Shown: positions 32,072-42,265, counted from the stretch's first letter. The stretch is DNA of 64,000 bases from Streptomyces virginiae (GCF_000720455.1 NZ_JOAK01000008.1:1-64000), one strand, 5' to 3'. Program-made: numbers and translations. The notes: a model not told the origin generated them from the sequence alone.

Positions 32072-33040
32072 ATGGCCACTGCCACCCACACCGACACCCC
32101 CACCCACACCCCCACCCTCACCGTCTCGAAGATCGGCGGACGCATCGGCGCCGAGATCGGCGGCGTGCGGCTCGGCGGGGATCTGCCCGACGCCGACGTC
32201 GCCGGGATCCGGGCCGCCCTCCTGGCCCACAAGGTCGTCTTCTTCCGGAACCAGGGGCACCTCGACGAGGCCTCCCACGAAGCCTTCGCCGAGCGGCTCG
32301 GCGTTCCGGTCGCGCACCCCACCGTCCCCTCCGCGGACGGCCGGTACGCCCTCGGCATCGACTCCCACCACGGCGCCCGCGCCAACCAGTGGCACACCGA
32401 CGTCACCTTCGTCCCCGCCTACCCCGCCTTCTCCATCCTCCGCGCCGTCACCATCCCCCCGTACGGCGGCGACACCCTCTGGGCCAACACGGCCACCGCC
32501 TACGCCGGCCTCCCCGAGCCGCTCCGCGCCCTCGCCGACGGCCTGCGCGCCGTCCACTCCAACGAGTACGACTACGCCGCCCTCCGGCCCGACGCCCTCC
32601 CCGAGGCCCTGGCCCAGTACCGCGAGGTGTTCACCTCCACCAAGTTCCTCACCGAGCACCCGGTGGTCCGCGTCCACCCCGAGAGCGGCGAACGCACCCT
32701 GCTGCTCGGCAACTTCGTCCAGCGGATCCAGGGCTTCACCGGCCGCGACAGCCGCGCGCTCCTCGACCTCTTCCAGGCGCACATCGAGAGCCCCGAGAAC
32801 ACCGTCCGCTGGCAGTGGCAGCCCGGCGACGTCGCGATCTGGGACAACCGCGCCACCCAGCACTACGGCGTCGACGACTCCGACGACCACGAGCGCACCC
32901 TGCGCCGCGTCACCGTCGACGGCGACGTCCCGGTCGGTCCCGACGGAGCCCCGTCCCGCCTGATCAGCCCGGAGAGCGTCCCGGACCCCTCCTTCGGCAT
33001 CGCCTCCGGCGCTTCCACCTCCGACGCCCCCGCCGTCTGA
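32072..33040 (+). CDS. Fe(II)/2-oxoglutarate dioxygenase, AtsK/TauD type
   Basis: 322 residues. Metal ligands are visible as HTD in [14 protein letters not shown] near residue 110 and the distal His in [11 protein letters not shown] near 268; the 2-oxoglutarate Arg follows in ERTLRRV. The [11 protein letters not shown]...[13 protein letters not shown] segment resembles alkylsulfatase AtsK more than taurine dioxygenase. The enzyme would oxidise an alkyl sulfate or sulfonate to release sulfate or sulfite. TAGGAG precedes the ATG. It is the first structural gene of an eight-gene operon. Confidence 0.9.
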   Translation: MATATHTDTPTHTPTLTVSKIGGRIGAEIGGVRLGGDLPDADVAGIRAALLAHKVVFFRNQGHLDEASHEAFAERLGVPVAHPTVPSADGRYALGIDSHHGARANQWHTDVTFVPAYPAFSILRAVTIPPYGGDTLWANTATAYAGLPEPLRALADGLRAVHSNEYDYAALRPDALPEALAQYREVFTSTKFLTEHPVVRVHPESGERTLLLGNFVQRIQGFTGRDSRALLDLFQAHIESPENTVRWQWQPGDVAIWDNRATQHYGVDDSDDHERTLRRVTVDGDVPVGPDGAPSRLISPESVPDPSFGIASGASTSDAPAV

Positions 33041-33075
33041 TCCGGCACTGACCGTACGCCGCCCAAGGAGCCCCC

Positions 33076-33687
33076 GTGCCCAAGCTGCTCGCCCTCACCG
33101 GCAGCCCCTCCGCCCACTCCCGTACCGCAGTCGTCGCCGACCACGCCCTGCGCCACCTGACCCGGTCCCACTCCGGCTTCGAGACCGCCCGCCTGGCCGT
33201 GCGCGAGCTCCCCGCCGCCGACCTGCTGGCAGCCCGCCGCGGTGAGCCCGAGATCCGCCGCGCCCTCGAAGCCGTCGCCGAGGCCGACGGCCTGATCATC
33301 GCGACCCCGGTCTACAAGGCCTCGTACACCGGCCTGCTCAAGGCCTTCCTCGACCTGCTCCCGCAGGACGGTCTCGTCGGCAAAACGGTGCTGCCCCTCG
33401 CCACCGGCGGCAGCCTCGCCCACGTCCTGACCATCGACTACGCCCTGCGCCCCGTGCTCGCCGCCCTCGGCGCCCGGCACGTCACCGCCGGCCGGTTCGT
33501 CCTGGACTCCTCCGTCGAACGTGGCTCCGGCCCCGACCGGCTGCGGCCCGAGGCCGAGATCGACCTCCTCCAGGCCGTCGACGAGTTCGCCGACGCCCTG
33601 CGCGGCGCGAACCCGCTGCTCGCCCCCGTTGCGCCGACCCCCGCCACCGCGCCGGCGCCCGCCACCGCGCTGACCGCCGCCCCGTAA
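33076..33687 (+). CDS. ssuE: NADPH-dependent FMN reductase, SsuE/MsuE type
   Basis: 203 residues of flavodoxin-like fold: LTGSPSAHSRT (phosphate loop), ATPVYKASYTGLLKAFLDLLPQ and LPLATGGSLAH with LTIDYALRPVL, the SsuE signature. It supplies reduced FMN to flavin-dependent monooxygenases, here presumably the one at 36597. The last 25 residues are Ala/Pro repeats outside the family core. Confidence 0.9.
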   Translation: MPKLLALTGSPSAHSRTAVVADHALRHLTRSHSGFETARLAVRELPAADLLAARRGEPEIRRALEAVAEADGLIIATPVYKASYTGLLKAFLDLLPQDGLVGKTVLPLATGGSLAHVLTIDYALRPVLAALGARHVTAGRFVLDSSVERGSGPDRLRPEAEIDLLQAVDEFADALRGANPLLAPVAPTPATAPAPATALTAAP

Positions 33688-33730
33688 GTCCGCCCCCGCC
33701 CCTCACGACCCGTACCGACAAGGATCCGCC

Positions 33731-34774
33731 ATGCCCGCAGCCTTCACCTCGACCACCACCTCCCGGCGCCAGTTCCTGACCCTGCTCGGCATCTCGGCGG
33801 CCGCGGTGAGCTGCGGCACGGCCACCGCCGGCGGCGGATCCGGCTCCGGTTCCGGCGGCCAGGTCACCACCCTCAAGTACCAGGGCAGCGTGGGAGCCGT
33901 CACGCTCCCCGAACTCGCCGCCGACCTCGGCTACCTCGGCGACGTCAAGCTGGAGTGGATCGGCAACACCATCAGCGGCCCGCAGGACATCCAGTCGGCC
34001 GCCACCGGCCAGATCCACTTCGGCGGCGCCTTCAACGGCGCCGTCGTGAAACTGGCGAGCAGCAAGGCCCCGATCACCTCGGTCATCTCCTACTACGGCT
34101 CCGACCAGCACTCCTACAGCGGCTACTACGTGCTGGAGGACAGCCCCATCCGCTCCGCCCGCGACCTGATCGGCAAGAAGGTCGGCATGAACACCCTGGG
34201 CGCCCACGCCCAGGCCATGCTGGAGATCTACCTGAAGCGCAACGGGGTGTCGAAGACGGACTCGGCCAAGGTCGAATCGGTGGTCGTCCCGCCGGTCAAC
34301 ACCGAACAGGTCCTCAGACAGAAGCAGATCGACGTCGCCGTGCTCGGCGGCGTGCTGCGCGACAAGGCCCTCGCCACCGGCGGGATCCGCCCGCTCTTCA
34401 CCGACTTCGAGCTGCTCGGCCCGTTCAGCGCGGGCAGCTACGTGATGACGAAGCGCTTCGTCAAGGAGAACCCCGACACGGTGCGCACCTTCGTCACCGG
34501 AGTGGGCAAGGCCATCGAGTGGTCCCGCACCACCCCCCACGAGCAGGTCATCGCCCGGATGACGGAGATCGTCAGCAAGCGCGGCCGCAACGAGGACACC
34601 GCCACCCTCAAGTACTGGCGCTCGTACGGCGTCGCGGAGGCCGGGGGCCGGATATCCGACAAGGAGTTCCAGGTCTGGCTGGACTGGCTCGCCGAGCGCG
34701 GCGACATCAAGGAGGGCCAGCTGAAGGCGACCGACCTCTACACCAACGAGTTCAACGGATACGGAAAGGGGTGA
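33731..34774 (+). CDS. Sulfonate ABC transporter substrate-binding lipoprotein (SsuA-like)
   Basis: 347 residues. The N-terminus SRRQFLTLLGISAAAVSCG combines a Tat-like RR motif with a lipobox Cys, so it is probably a Tat-exported lipoprotein. The mature part is a periplasmic-binding-protein type 2 fold (ATGQIHFGGAFNGAVVKLAS, DLIGKKVGMNTLGAHAQ) close to SsuA/NrtA. It is followed directly by its ATPase and permease genes. Organosulfur uptake is inferred from the operon. Confidence 0.9.
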   Translation: MPAAFTSTTTSRRQFLTLLGISAAAVSCGTATAGGGSGSGSGGQVTTLKYQGSVGAVTLPELAADLGYLGDVKLEWIGNTISGPQDIQSAATGQIHFGGAFNGAVVKLASSKAPITSVISYYGSDQHSYSGYYVLEDSPIRSARDLIGKKVGMNTLGAHAQAMLEIYLKRNGVSKTDSAKVESVVVPPVNTEQVLRQKQIDVAVLGGVLRDKALATGGIRPLFTDFELLGPFSAGSYVMTKRFVKENPDTVRTFVTGVGKAIEWSRTTPHEQVIARMTEIVSKRGRNEDTATLKYWRSYGVAEAGGRISDKEFQVWLDWLAERGDIKEGQLKATDLYTNEFNGYGKG

Positions 34775-34782
34775 CGACGGCC

Positions 34783-35591
<809 letters not shown>

Positions 35592-35595
<4 letters not shown>

Positions 35596-36509
35596 GTACC
35601 GGAACCGACACCGCTGTCCCCGCCGTGCTGCCCGCCCCGCCCGCCCCCGCCGAGGAGGTACGCGGCTCCGCGCCCGCGCCGCGGCCGCTGCCGGACGCGG
35701 CCCCGGGGCACGCCGACGGCCGCCCGGCCCGGCATCCCCTCAGGGCGCTGGGGCGCCGGCTGCGGGCCCTCGCCCTGCGGTCGGCGGCGATCCTCGCGCT
35801 CCTCGCCCTCTGGGAGACCGCGCCCCGGCTGGGCCTGGCCGACCCCACCTTCCTGCCGCCGGTCAGCGAGGTGGCCGTCGCCTGGTGGGAGCTGCTGAGG
35901 GACGGCCAGCTCGGCCAGCACACCTGGGCCAGCCTGGTCCGCTCCTTCGGCGGCTTCGGCATCGCCGTGCTCGTGGCCGTCCCGCTGGGGCTGCTCATCG
36001 GCTGGTACCGGCCGGTCGCCGCCCTGCTCGGCCCGCTGCTGGAGGTGTTCCGCAACACCGCCGCGCTGGCCCTGCTGCCGGTCTTCGTGCTCCTGCTCGG
36101 CATCGGCGAGACCTCGAAGGTGTCCATCGTCGTCTACGCCTGCGTGTGGCCGATCCTGCTGAACACCATCAGCGCCGTCGGCAACGCCGACCCCACGCTC
36201 GTACGGCTGGCCCGCTCCATGGACCTGTCCACCCCGAGGCTCTTCCAGAAGGTGATCCTGCCGGCCTCCGTACCGGCGGTCTTCACCGGCATCCGGCTCG
36301 CCGGCGCCGTCTCCATCCTGGTCCTCGTGGCCGCCGAGATGATCGGTGCGAAGGCGGGCCTGGGCTACCTGATCAACGCCTCGCAGTTCAACTTCGCCAT
36401 CCCGCAGATGTACGCGGGCATCGTCACCATCTCCGCCATCGGCGTGGCCTTCAACCAGCTGCTGGTCACGATCGAGCGCCGCCTGAGCACCTGGCGGGTC
36501 CCGTCCTGA
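35592..36509 (+). CDS. ABC transporter permease (SsuC-like)
   Basis: 305 residues. A long Pro/Ala-rich cytoplasmic N-terminus (about 55 residues) is followed by six predicted membrane segments. The EAA loop is visible in SMDLSTPRLFQKVILPASVPAVFTG. It belongs to the nitrate/sulfonate/taurine permease group and is translationally coupled to the ATPase by ATGA. Confidence 0.94.
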
Positions 36510-36596
36510 CTCCCCGCCGCGAAGCCCTGACGCCCTGACGTCCCGACGCCCCTTCCCGCCGCCCCACGCCCCGACCCGGAACCACGAGGACCCGCC

Positions 36597-37940
36597 ATGA
36601 CCGCTCCCGCCCCAGCCCCCCGGACCCTCCACCTCAACGCCTTCCTGATGAACGCCGGGCACCACGACGCCGCCTGGCGCCACCCCGCCAGCAGCCCGGA
36701 ACGCGTCACCGACCTGAAGTACTTCCAGGAACTGGCCCGCACCGCCGAGCGCGGCAGGCTCGACTCCATCTTCTTCGCCGACGGGCTCGCCCTCTGGGGC
36801 AAGGCCCGCTACAACGCCCTCGGCGGCTTCGAGCCGCTCACCCTGCTCTCCGCCATCGCCGCCGTCACCGAACACATCGGCCTCATCGCCACCGTCTCCA
36901 CCACCTTCAACGAACCCTTCAACCTCGCCCGGAAGTTCGCCTCCCTGGACCACATCAGCGGCGGCCGGGCCGGCTGGAACATCGTCACCTCCGGCACCCT
37001 CGACGAGGCGCGCAACTTCAACCGGGACGAGCACCTCGAACACGGGCTGCGCTACGACCGGGCCCGCGAGTTCCTCGACGTCGCCACCAAGCTCTGGGAC
37101 AGCTGGGAGGACGACGCGATCGTCCTCGACAAGGAAGCCGGCATCTACGCCGACACCGACAAGCTGCACCCCGCCGCGCACCGCGGCGAGTACTTCGGCG
37201 TCGCCGGCCCGCTCAACGTCCCCCGCTCCCCGCAGGGTTATCCGCTGCTCGTGCAGGCGGGGTCCTCCGAGTCAGGAAAGGAGTTCGCCGCCCAGTACGC
37301 CGAGGCCGTCTTCACCGCCCAGCAGACCCTCGCCGACGGCCAGACCTTCTACAAGGACCTCAAGTCCCGCCTGGCCCGGTACGGCCGGGCCGAGTCCGAC
37401 CTCCTCGTCCTGCCCGGCATCGCACCCGTCATCGGATCCACCGAGGCCGAGGCGAAGGCTCTGGAGCGGGAGCTCACCGACCTCCAGGTGCCGGAGTACG
37501 GCCTCGCCCAGCTCTCCGGGATGCTGGGCGTGGACCTCACCGGCCTGCCGCTCGACGGCCCGCTCCCCGATCTGCCCGAGGAGCGGGACATCAACGGCAA
37601 CAAGAGCCGCTTCACGCTCGTCGCCGAACTCGCCCGCCGAGACGGCCTCAACCTGCGCGAGCTGATCGCCCGCCTCGGCGCCGGCCGCGGCCACCGGGTC
37701 TTCGCCGGCACGCCCGAGCAGATCGCCGACCAGCTGGAGGAGTGGTTCACGCAGGGCGCCGCCGACGGCTTCAACATCATGGCGCCGGTGCTGCCCACGG
37801 GCCTGACCGACTTCGTCGACCAGGTCGTGCCGATCCTCCAGCGCCGCGGGCTCTTCCGCACCGAGTACACCGGCCGCACCCTGCGGGAGAACTACGGCCT
37901 GCCCCGCCCGGCCAACCGGTACGCGGGAGCCGTCTCATGA
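36597..37940 (+). CDS. FMN-dependent monooxygenase, NtaA/DszA/DmoA family
   Basis: 447 residues of the bacterial luciferase-like barrel: LHLNAFLMNAGHHDAAWRHP, DSIFFADG, TVSTTFNEPFNLARKFASLDHIS and GWNIVTS. Family members use FMNH2 from a partner reductase to split C-S or C-N bonds (nitrilotriacetate, dibenzothiophene sulfone, dimethyl sulfide). In this operon an organosulfur substrate is likely and SsuE would be the reductase. The exact substrate is not determined. Confidence 0.92.
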   Translation: MTAPAPAPRTLHLNAFLMNAGHHDAAWRHPASSPERVTDLKYFQELARTAERGRLDSIFFADGLALWGKARYNALGGFEPLTLLSAIAAVTEHIGLIATVSTTFNEPFNLARKFASLDHISGGRAGWNIVTSGTLDEARNFNRDEHLEHGLRYDRAREFLDVATKLWDSWEDDAIVLDKEAGIYADTDKLHPAAHRGEYFGVAGPLNVPRSPQGYPLLVQAGSSESGKEFAAQYAEAVFTAQQTLADGQTFYKDLKSRLARYGRAESDLLVLPGIAPVIGSTEAEAKALERELTDLQVPEYGLAQLSGMLGVDLTGLPLDGPLPDLPEERDINGNKSRFTLVAELARRDGLNLRELIARLGAGRGHRVFAGTPEQIADQLEEWFTQGAADGFNIMAPVLPTGLTDFVDQVVPILQRRGLFRTEYTGRTLRENYGLPRPANRYAGAVS

Positions 37941-39523
37941 CGGACCTCGCCACCGATGTCCTGGTCGTCGGCGGCGGACCGGCCGCCACCTGGGCCGCCC
38001 TCGCGGCGGCCCGGGCGGGGGCCCGCGTCGTCCTGGCCGACAAGGGCTACTGCGGCACGAGCGGTGCGACGGCCGCCGGCGGCACCGGCGTCTGGTACGT
38101 CCCGCCCGACCCGGCCGCCCGCGAGGCCGCCATGGCCAGCCGCGAGGGTCTCGGCGGCTACCTCGCCGACCGGCGCTGGATGGCCCGCGTCCTCGACGAG
38201 ACGTACGCGCGCATGAACGAGCTGGCCGTCGGGTCCGGCCGGTACCCGTTCCCGGCCGGACCCGACGGGACACCGCTGCGGGGTGGCCTCCAGGGCCCGG
38301 AGTACATGCGGCGGATGCGCATCCGGATCCGCCGCGCCGGGGTCCGCATCCTCGACCACAGCCCGGTCACCGAACTGCTCACCGACGCGGACGGAGCCGT
38401 CGCGGGCGCCGCCGGCCACCGCCGCCAGGCCCACGAGGACTATCGCGTCCGGGCCGGTGCCGTCGTCCTCGCCACCGGCGGCTGCGCCTTCCTCAGCGGG
38501 GCGCTCGGCACCAACACCAACACCGGTGACGGCGCGCTGTTCGCCGCCGAGGCCGGAGCGGAGCTCTCCGGCATGGAGTTCTCCAACGCCTACGGGATCG
38601 CCCCCGAGGGCACCTCGGTCACCAAGACCGCGTTCTACTCCTTCGCCACCTTCTACCAGGAGGACGGCAGCGTGCTGGAGGGCGCGGCCAGCCAGGGCGG
38701 CCGCGCGGTCATCGCCCGCACGCTCCTCGACGGCGGCAAGGTCTACGCCCGCCTGGACCGCGCCGGCGAGGCCGCCCGGGCCGCGATGCGCCTCGCGCAG
38801 CCCAACTTCTTCCTCACCTTCGACCGGCTCGGCATCGACCCGTTCACCGACCGCTTCTCCGTGACCCTGCTGGCCGAGGGCACCGTGCGCGGCACCGGCG
38901 GCATCCGGATCGCCGGAGACGACTGCGCCACCGGCGTCCCCGGTCTGTACGCCGCCGGGGACGCGGCCACCCGCGAGGAGATCTGCGGGGGCTTCACCGG
39001 AGGCGGCAGCCACAACGCCGCCTGGGCCATCTCCTCGGGCAGCTGGGCCGGAGCGGGCGCGGCCGCCCACTCCCGCTCCCTCGGCCCGGGCCGGGCCGCC
39101 TCCCGGCCCGTCACCGGGGCCGGTGGAGCGGGCCTGCGCCCGACGGGGCGGCCGGCCGCGGCCGGCGACCACCGCGCGGCCGTGGAACTCGTACAGCGCG
39201 AGGTCCTCCCGTACGACAAGAACTACCTGCGCCGCGGTGACCGGCTGGCCGCGTCGCTGCGGGCCCTCGACGCCGGCTGGACCGAACTGCGATCCGGCCT
39301 CCACGGCGAGGGAACCGACCTGGTCAGGGCCCGTCAGGCGGCGGCGATGACGGCGCACGCGCGGTGGATGTACGCGGCCGCGCTGGCCCGCCCGGAGACC
39401 CGCGGGATGGCCAAGCGCCTCGACCACCCGGACCAGGACCCCCGGCTGCACCACCGGATCCTGGTGGGCGGGCTGGACCGGGTGTGGACCCGGCCGGCCC
39501 CGAAGGCCGGGGTGACGGCGTGA
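37937..39523 (+). CDS. FAD-dependent flavoprotein, fumarate/APS-reductase-like
   Basis: 528 residues. N-terminal dinucleotide motif [32 protein letters not shown] and GNTNTGDG-like GTNTNTGDGALFAAEAGAEL are characteristic of the succinate dehydrogenase/fumarate reductase/adenylylsulfate reductase alpha family, as is LYAAGDAATREEICGGFTGGGSHNAAWAISSG. It overlaps the monooxygenase stop by ATGA and the ferredoxin start by GTGA, so the flavoprotein-ferredoxin pair is probably one enzyme. In an organosulfur operon it may oxidise or reduce a sulfur intermediate; the reaction is unknown. Confidence 0.85.
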   Translation: MTDLATDVLVVGGGPAATWAALAAARAGARVVLADKGYCGTSGATAAGGTGVWYVPPDPAAREAAMASREGLGGYLADRRWMARVLDETYARMNELAVGSGRYPFPAGPDGTPLRGGLQGPEYMRRMRIRIRRAGVRILDHSPVTELLTDADGAVAGAAGHRRQAHEDYRVRAGAVVLATGGCAFLSGALGTNTNTGDGALFAAEAGAELSGMEFSNAYGIAPEGTSVTKTAFYSFATFYQEDGSVLEGAASQGGRAVIARTLLDGGKVYARLDRAGEAARAAMRLAQPNFFLTFDRLGIDPFTDRFSVTLLAEGTVRGTGGIRIAGDDCATGVPGLYAAGDAATREEICGGFTGGGSHNAAWAISSGSWAGAGAAAHSRSLGPGRAASRPVTGAGGAGLRPTGRPAAAGDHRAAVELVQREVLPYDKNYLRRGDRLAASLRALDAGWTELRSGLHGEGTDLVRARQAAAMTAHARWMYAAALARPETRGMAKRLDHPDQDPRLHHRILVGGLDRVWTRPAPKAGVTA

Positions 39524-39873
39524 TCGAACTGGTCTCGGCGCAGCGGTGCATCGCCTGCGACAAGTGCGTGGAGGTGTGCCCGACCGATGTGTTCGAACGG
39601 GGACCCGAGGGGATCCCGGTGCTCGCGCGGCAGGAGGACTGCCAGACGTGCTTCCTGTGCGAGGCCAACTGCCCGGTGGACGCGCTGTTCGTGGCGCCGC
39701 TGACCAGGCCCCTGCCCGACGAGGAGGCCGTGCACGACGTGGCGGGGCTGGTCCGCAGGGGGCTGCTCGGCAGCTACCGGCGCGACATCGGCTGGGGAGA
39801 GGGGCGCACGCCCGGGGCACTGCGTGCGATCGGCCCGCCGCTGGGCCCGACGGCGCCGCCGATCACCTCCTGA
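39520..39873 (+). CDS. 2x[4Fe-4S] ferredoxin, AprB-like partner
   Basis: 117 residues starting at GTG 39520. Two cluster motifs: CIACDKCVEVCP and CQTCFLCEANCP. An extra C-terminal part of about 50 residues ends in GWGEGRTPGALRAIGPP. It is translationally coupled to the flavoprotein and is the last gene of the operon, before a strong terminator. It likely passes electrons to or from the flavoprotein FAD. Confidence 0.92.
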   Translation: MIELVSAQRCIACDKCVEVCPTDVFERGPEGIPVLARQEDCQTCFLCEANCPVDALFVAPLTRPLPDEEAVHDVAGLVRRGLLGSYRRDIGWGEGRTPGALRAIGPPLGPTAPPITS

Positions 39874-39875
39874 AC

Positions 39876-39914
39876 GCGCGTGCCGCCGGAGTCCGCTGCT
39901 CCGGCGGCACGCGC
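39876..39914. terminator. Bidirectional terminator
   Basis: 16-bp perfect stem (GCGCGTGCCGCCGGAG and its complement) with a 7-nt loop, between the converging ferredoxin and oxidoreductase genes. Confidence 0.85.
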
Positions 39915-39961
39915 ACACGCCGGGGCCGGCACGCACATGCCGGGCCCGGCGCGCGGCGGCG

Positions 39962-40882
39962 TCAGACCGTCAGGACGATCTTGCCGCGGGTGCGGCCCGC
40001 CGCGCTCAGCTCCCAGGCCTTGGCGGCGTCGGCGAGCGGCAGGGCGTGTTCCACGTTCACCGTGAGCTTGCCGGCGTCCGCCAGCTGCGCGAGGAACGTC
40101 AGATCGGCGGTGTCCGGACGCACCCACAGCTGGTGGGCGCCCTTGGCCGCGGCCTCGTAGTCGGCGATGGACACCACCCGGTCGCGCCGCTTCACCAGCG
40201 ACTGCAGCGTCTCGATGACGCCGTCCCCGTAGAAGTCCAGGCCCGCGTCCACGCCCTCGGGCGCGAGCGCGCGGACCCGGTCCGCCAGCCCTTCCCCGTA
40301 GAGCACAGGCTCCGCGCCGAGCGAGCGCAGGTAGTCGTGGTTGTGCGCGCCGGCCGTGCCGATGACGCGCAGGCCGAGGGCGACCGCGATCTGCACGCCG
40401 AAGGAGCCCGTACCGCCGGCCGCGGAGTGGATGAGGACGGTCTCGCCGGCCTCGACGCCGACGCGGGTCAGCGACTGGTACGCGGTGAGGCCGGCCAGCG
40501 GCAGGCCCGCCGCCTGCTCGAAGGTCAGCTCGCGCGGTTTGCGGGCCAGGGTGCGCACGGGGGCCGCGACCAGTTCGGCGTAGGTGCCGAGCTCCACCCA
40601 CTCCTTGCGGACGTAGCCGTACACCTCGTCGCCCACGGCGTAGTCGAAGGTGTCCTGGCCGACCGCCTCGACGACACCGGACACGTCCCAGCCGGGTATG
40701 ACCGGGTGGCGCACTTCGAGGATCGGATCGAGGTGGCCGGCGGCGAGCTTCCAGTCCACCGGGTTGACCCCGGCGGCCTTCACGCGGACGAGCACCTCGC
40801 CCGGCCCCACCTTGGGCTGCGGAGCGTCAACGAGCTTGAGGGAGGCGGGAGTTCCGTATGCGCTGTATGTGATGGCCTTCAT
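39962..40882 (-). CDS. NADP-dependent zinc-free MDR oxidoreductase (quinone oxidoreductase type)
   Basis: 306 residues. MKAITYSAYG start, GVNPVDWKL, HPVIPGWDVSGVV, and the NADP loop IHSAAGGTGSFGVQIA. No zinc-ligand cysteines are seen. Members reduce quinones or enones with NADPH. It sits alone on the minus strand downstream of a DUF2470 gene (43 bp gap), and could be co-transcribed with it. No link to the sulfur operon is evident. Confidence 0.92.
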   Translation of the reverse strand: MKAITYSAYGTPASLKLVDAPQPKVGPGEVLVRVKAAGVNPVDWKLAAGHLDPILEVRHPVIPGWDVSGVVEAVGQDTFDYAVGDEVYGYVRKEWVELGTYAELVAAPVRTLARKPRELTFEQAAGLPLAGLTAYQSLTRVGVEAGETVLIHSAAGGTGSFGVQIAVALGLRVIGTAGAHNHDYLRSLGAEPVLYGEGLADRVRALAPEGVDAGLDFYGDGVIETLQSLVKRRDRVVSIADYEAAAKGAHQLWVRPDTADLTFLAQLADAGKLTVNVEHALPLADAAKAWELSAAGRTRGKIVLTV

Positions 40883-40925
40883 GATCGTGCCCAACGCGGC
40901 TCCCGCCCGGGGTATTCCGGACCGC

Positions 40926-41645
40926 TCAGGCCGGCAGCGTGTTGCGGTGCGAGCGCCGGCGCGCCGCGCTGAACAGCGCCTGGATCTGCGCGCCCGACTG
41001 CTCGACGTCGTCGAGGGGCGAGGGGAAGGGCAGGCGTACGTCGCGGTGGCCGCGCCGCTCCTCCAGCCGCAGGGTGATCCCGTACCGGTCCAGGGCGAGC
41101 GGCAGGGCGCGCACCACCGCGGCCGTGGGCTGCGGGTGGACCAGGCGCAACAGCAGCGTGACGAGGTCGTGGTGGTCGTCGAGGAGGTGCGTGAGCATGC
41201 CCGCCTCGTAGGCGGCGAGCGGGTCGGGGCCGGCCTCGTCCAGCTCCTCCAGGCCGACGTACGCGATGCCCTCGGCGGTCTCGAGCTCGGCCCGCTCGAA
41301 CTCCATGCAGGTGGAGTCGGCACCGGACTCGGCGGACGGGTCGGAGTAGGGGGTGAGCAGCCGCCCCAGCACGGTGACGCGCGAGCGCACCCGGTCCCGT
41401 ACGGGGGTGGGCGCGACGTCGGTGAACTCCAGCCGGATCGCGGGCCGGTGCTCGGCGTGGCCGCCGGGCTCGGCGGGGTGCAGGTGCAGCCGGCCCATGG
41501 GGTCGCCGCCGTCGAGGTGGCGCACTTCGGTGCGCAGGCCGTCGGTGATCACCGTCATGGAGTGGGCGGCGGCCAGGACCGACCGGATCCGCTCGGCGGC
41601 GGTGGGCAGGGCGGCCGACGTTGCGGGGTCACCGAACAGGCGCAT
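40926..41645 (-). CDS. DUF2470-domain protein, iron-box controlled
   Basis: 239 residues, no signal peptide. The C-terminal domain (about 135-215: DPLAAYEAGMLTHLLDDHHDLVTLLLRLV and RYGITLRLEER) is the DUF2470/HugZ-C fold, which in related proteins binds or degrades heme. A DtxR/DmdR-type iron box lies 27 bp upstream of the ATG, so expression should rise in low iron. A role in heme-iron use is plausible but unproven. The N-terminal half is less conserved. Confidence 0.82.
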   Translation of the reverse strand: MRLFGDPATSAALPTAAERIRSVLAAAHSMTVITDGLRTEVRHLDGGDPMGRLHLHPAEPGGHAEHRPAIRLEFTDVAPTPVRDRVRSRVTVLGRLLTPYSDPSAESGADSTCMEFERAELETAEGIAYVGLEELDEAGPDPLAAYEAGMLTHLLDDHHDLVTLLLRLVHPQPTAAVVRALPLALDRYGITLRLEERRGHRDVRLPFPSPLDDVEQSGAQIQALFSAARRRSHRNTLPA

Positions 41646-41671
41646 GCGGATCTCTCCATCGTCCGTGTGGG

Positions 41672-41690
41672 TTAGGTATGCCTAACCTAA
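41672..41690. promoter_or_regulatory. Iron box (DtxR/DmdR1/IdeR operator)
   Basis: TTAGGTATGCCTAACCTAA closely matches the 19-bp actinobacterial iron-box consensus with TTAGG/CCTAA outer arms. It lies between the divergent DUF2470 gene and the SepF-like gene, nearer the former, and stands out as AT-rich. Confidence 0.88.
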
Positions 41691-41770
41691 CTCATCTTGG
41701 TCTCCGAGAGTACCCGGCACGGTTCGTGTCGGTGTTGGGCTGAACGGGTGAAACACGAGAGGATGGGGGG

Positions 41771-41806
41771 ATGCACATGAAGCGCGCGGCCGAGGCGGCC
41801 CGGTGA
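41771..41806 (+). CDS. 11-codon ORF coupled to SepF-like gene
   Basis: ATG at 41771 follows a purine-rich GGATGGGGGG. The frame MHMKRAAEAAR ends at TGA 41804-41806, overlapping the GTG of the next gene as GTGA. It could be a translational-coupling leader, or simply an unused start. No conservation data are available here. Confidence 0.35.
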   Translation: MHMKRAAEAAR

Positions 41807-42198
41807 GCAGGTACGACGTCACCGACGAACAGTGGGAGGGGCTCGCGCAGGTGGTACCCCTGCGCAGTCGCAACGAATGGCCCTCCCGGGTGGACCACCG
41901 CACGATTCCCAAGTCGCCCGGGGCGACGGCGGCGGAGCAGCGGCGCTTCGTGGTGATCAGAGTCCAGATCTTCGCGGACGCGCGGGAGGTGGCCGAGTAC
42001 CTGATCGCACAGATCCCGGTACTGCTGGACCTCACCGGCGCGGACAGCGAAGTGGCCAAGCGGATCCTCGACTTCAGCAGTGGGGTGGTCTTCGGGCTGG
42101 GCAGCGGGATGCACCGGGTGGACCGGAACGTCTTCCTGCTGGCGCCCGTGGGGACCGAGGTCGAGGGGATCGCGGCCGCGGCCGTCCCCCGATCGTAG
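41803..42198 (+). CDS. SepF-like protein
   Basis: 131 residues. The C-terminal SepF fold is recognisable: VVIRVQIFADAREVAEYLIAQIPVLLDLTGADSEVAKRILDFSSGVVFGLGSGMHRVDRNVFLLAP. SepF tethers FtsZ to the membrane. Streptomyces carries a main SepF in the dcw cluster and shorter SepF-like paralogues (SflA, SflB). This gene is outside any division cluster and lacks the usual amphipathic membrane-targeting N-terminus, so it is probably a paralogue. Start at GTG 41803 fits the conserved protein start. Confidence 0.82.
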   Translation: MSRYDVTDEQWEGLAQVVPLRSRNEWPSRVDHRTIPKSPGATAAEQRRFVVIRVQIFADAREVAEYLIAQIPVLLDLTGADSEVAKRILDFSSGVVFGLGSGMHRVDRNVFLLAPVGTEVEGIAAAAVPRS

Positions 42199-42265
42199 GA
42201 AGGTCCGTACGAAGGAACGGTTCGCCGGGGCCGCGGGGGGCCCGGCGGCCCGTACCGTCCGGCGC

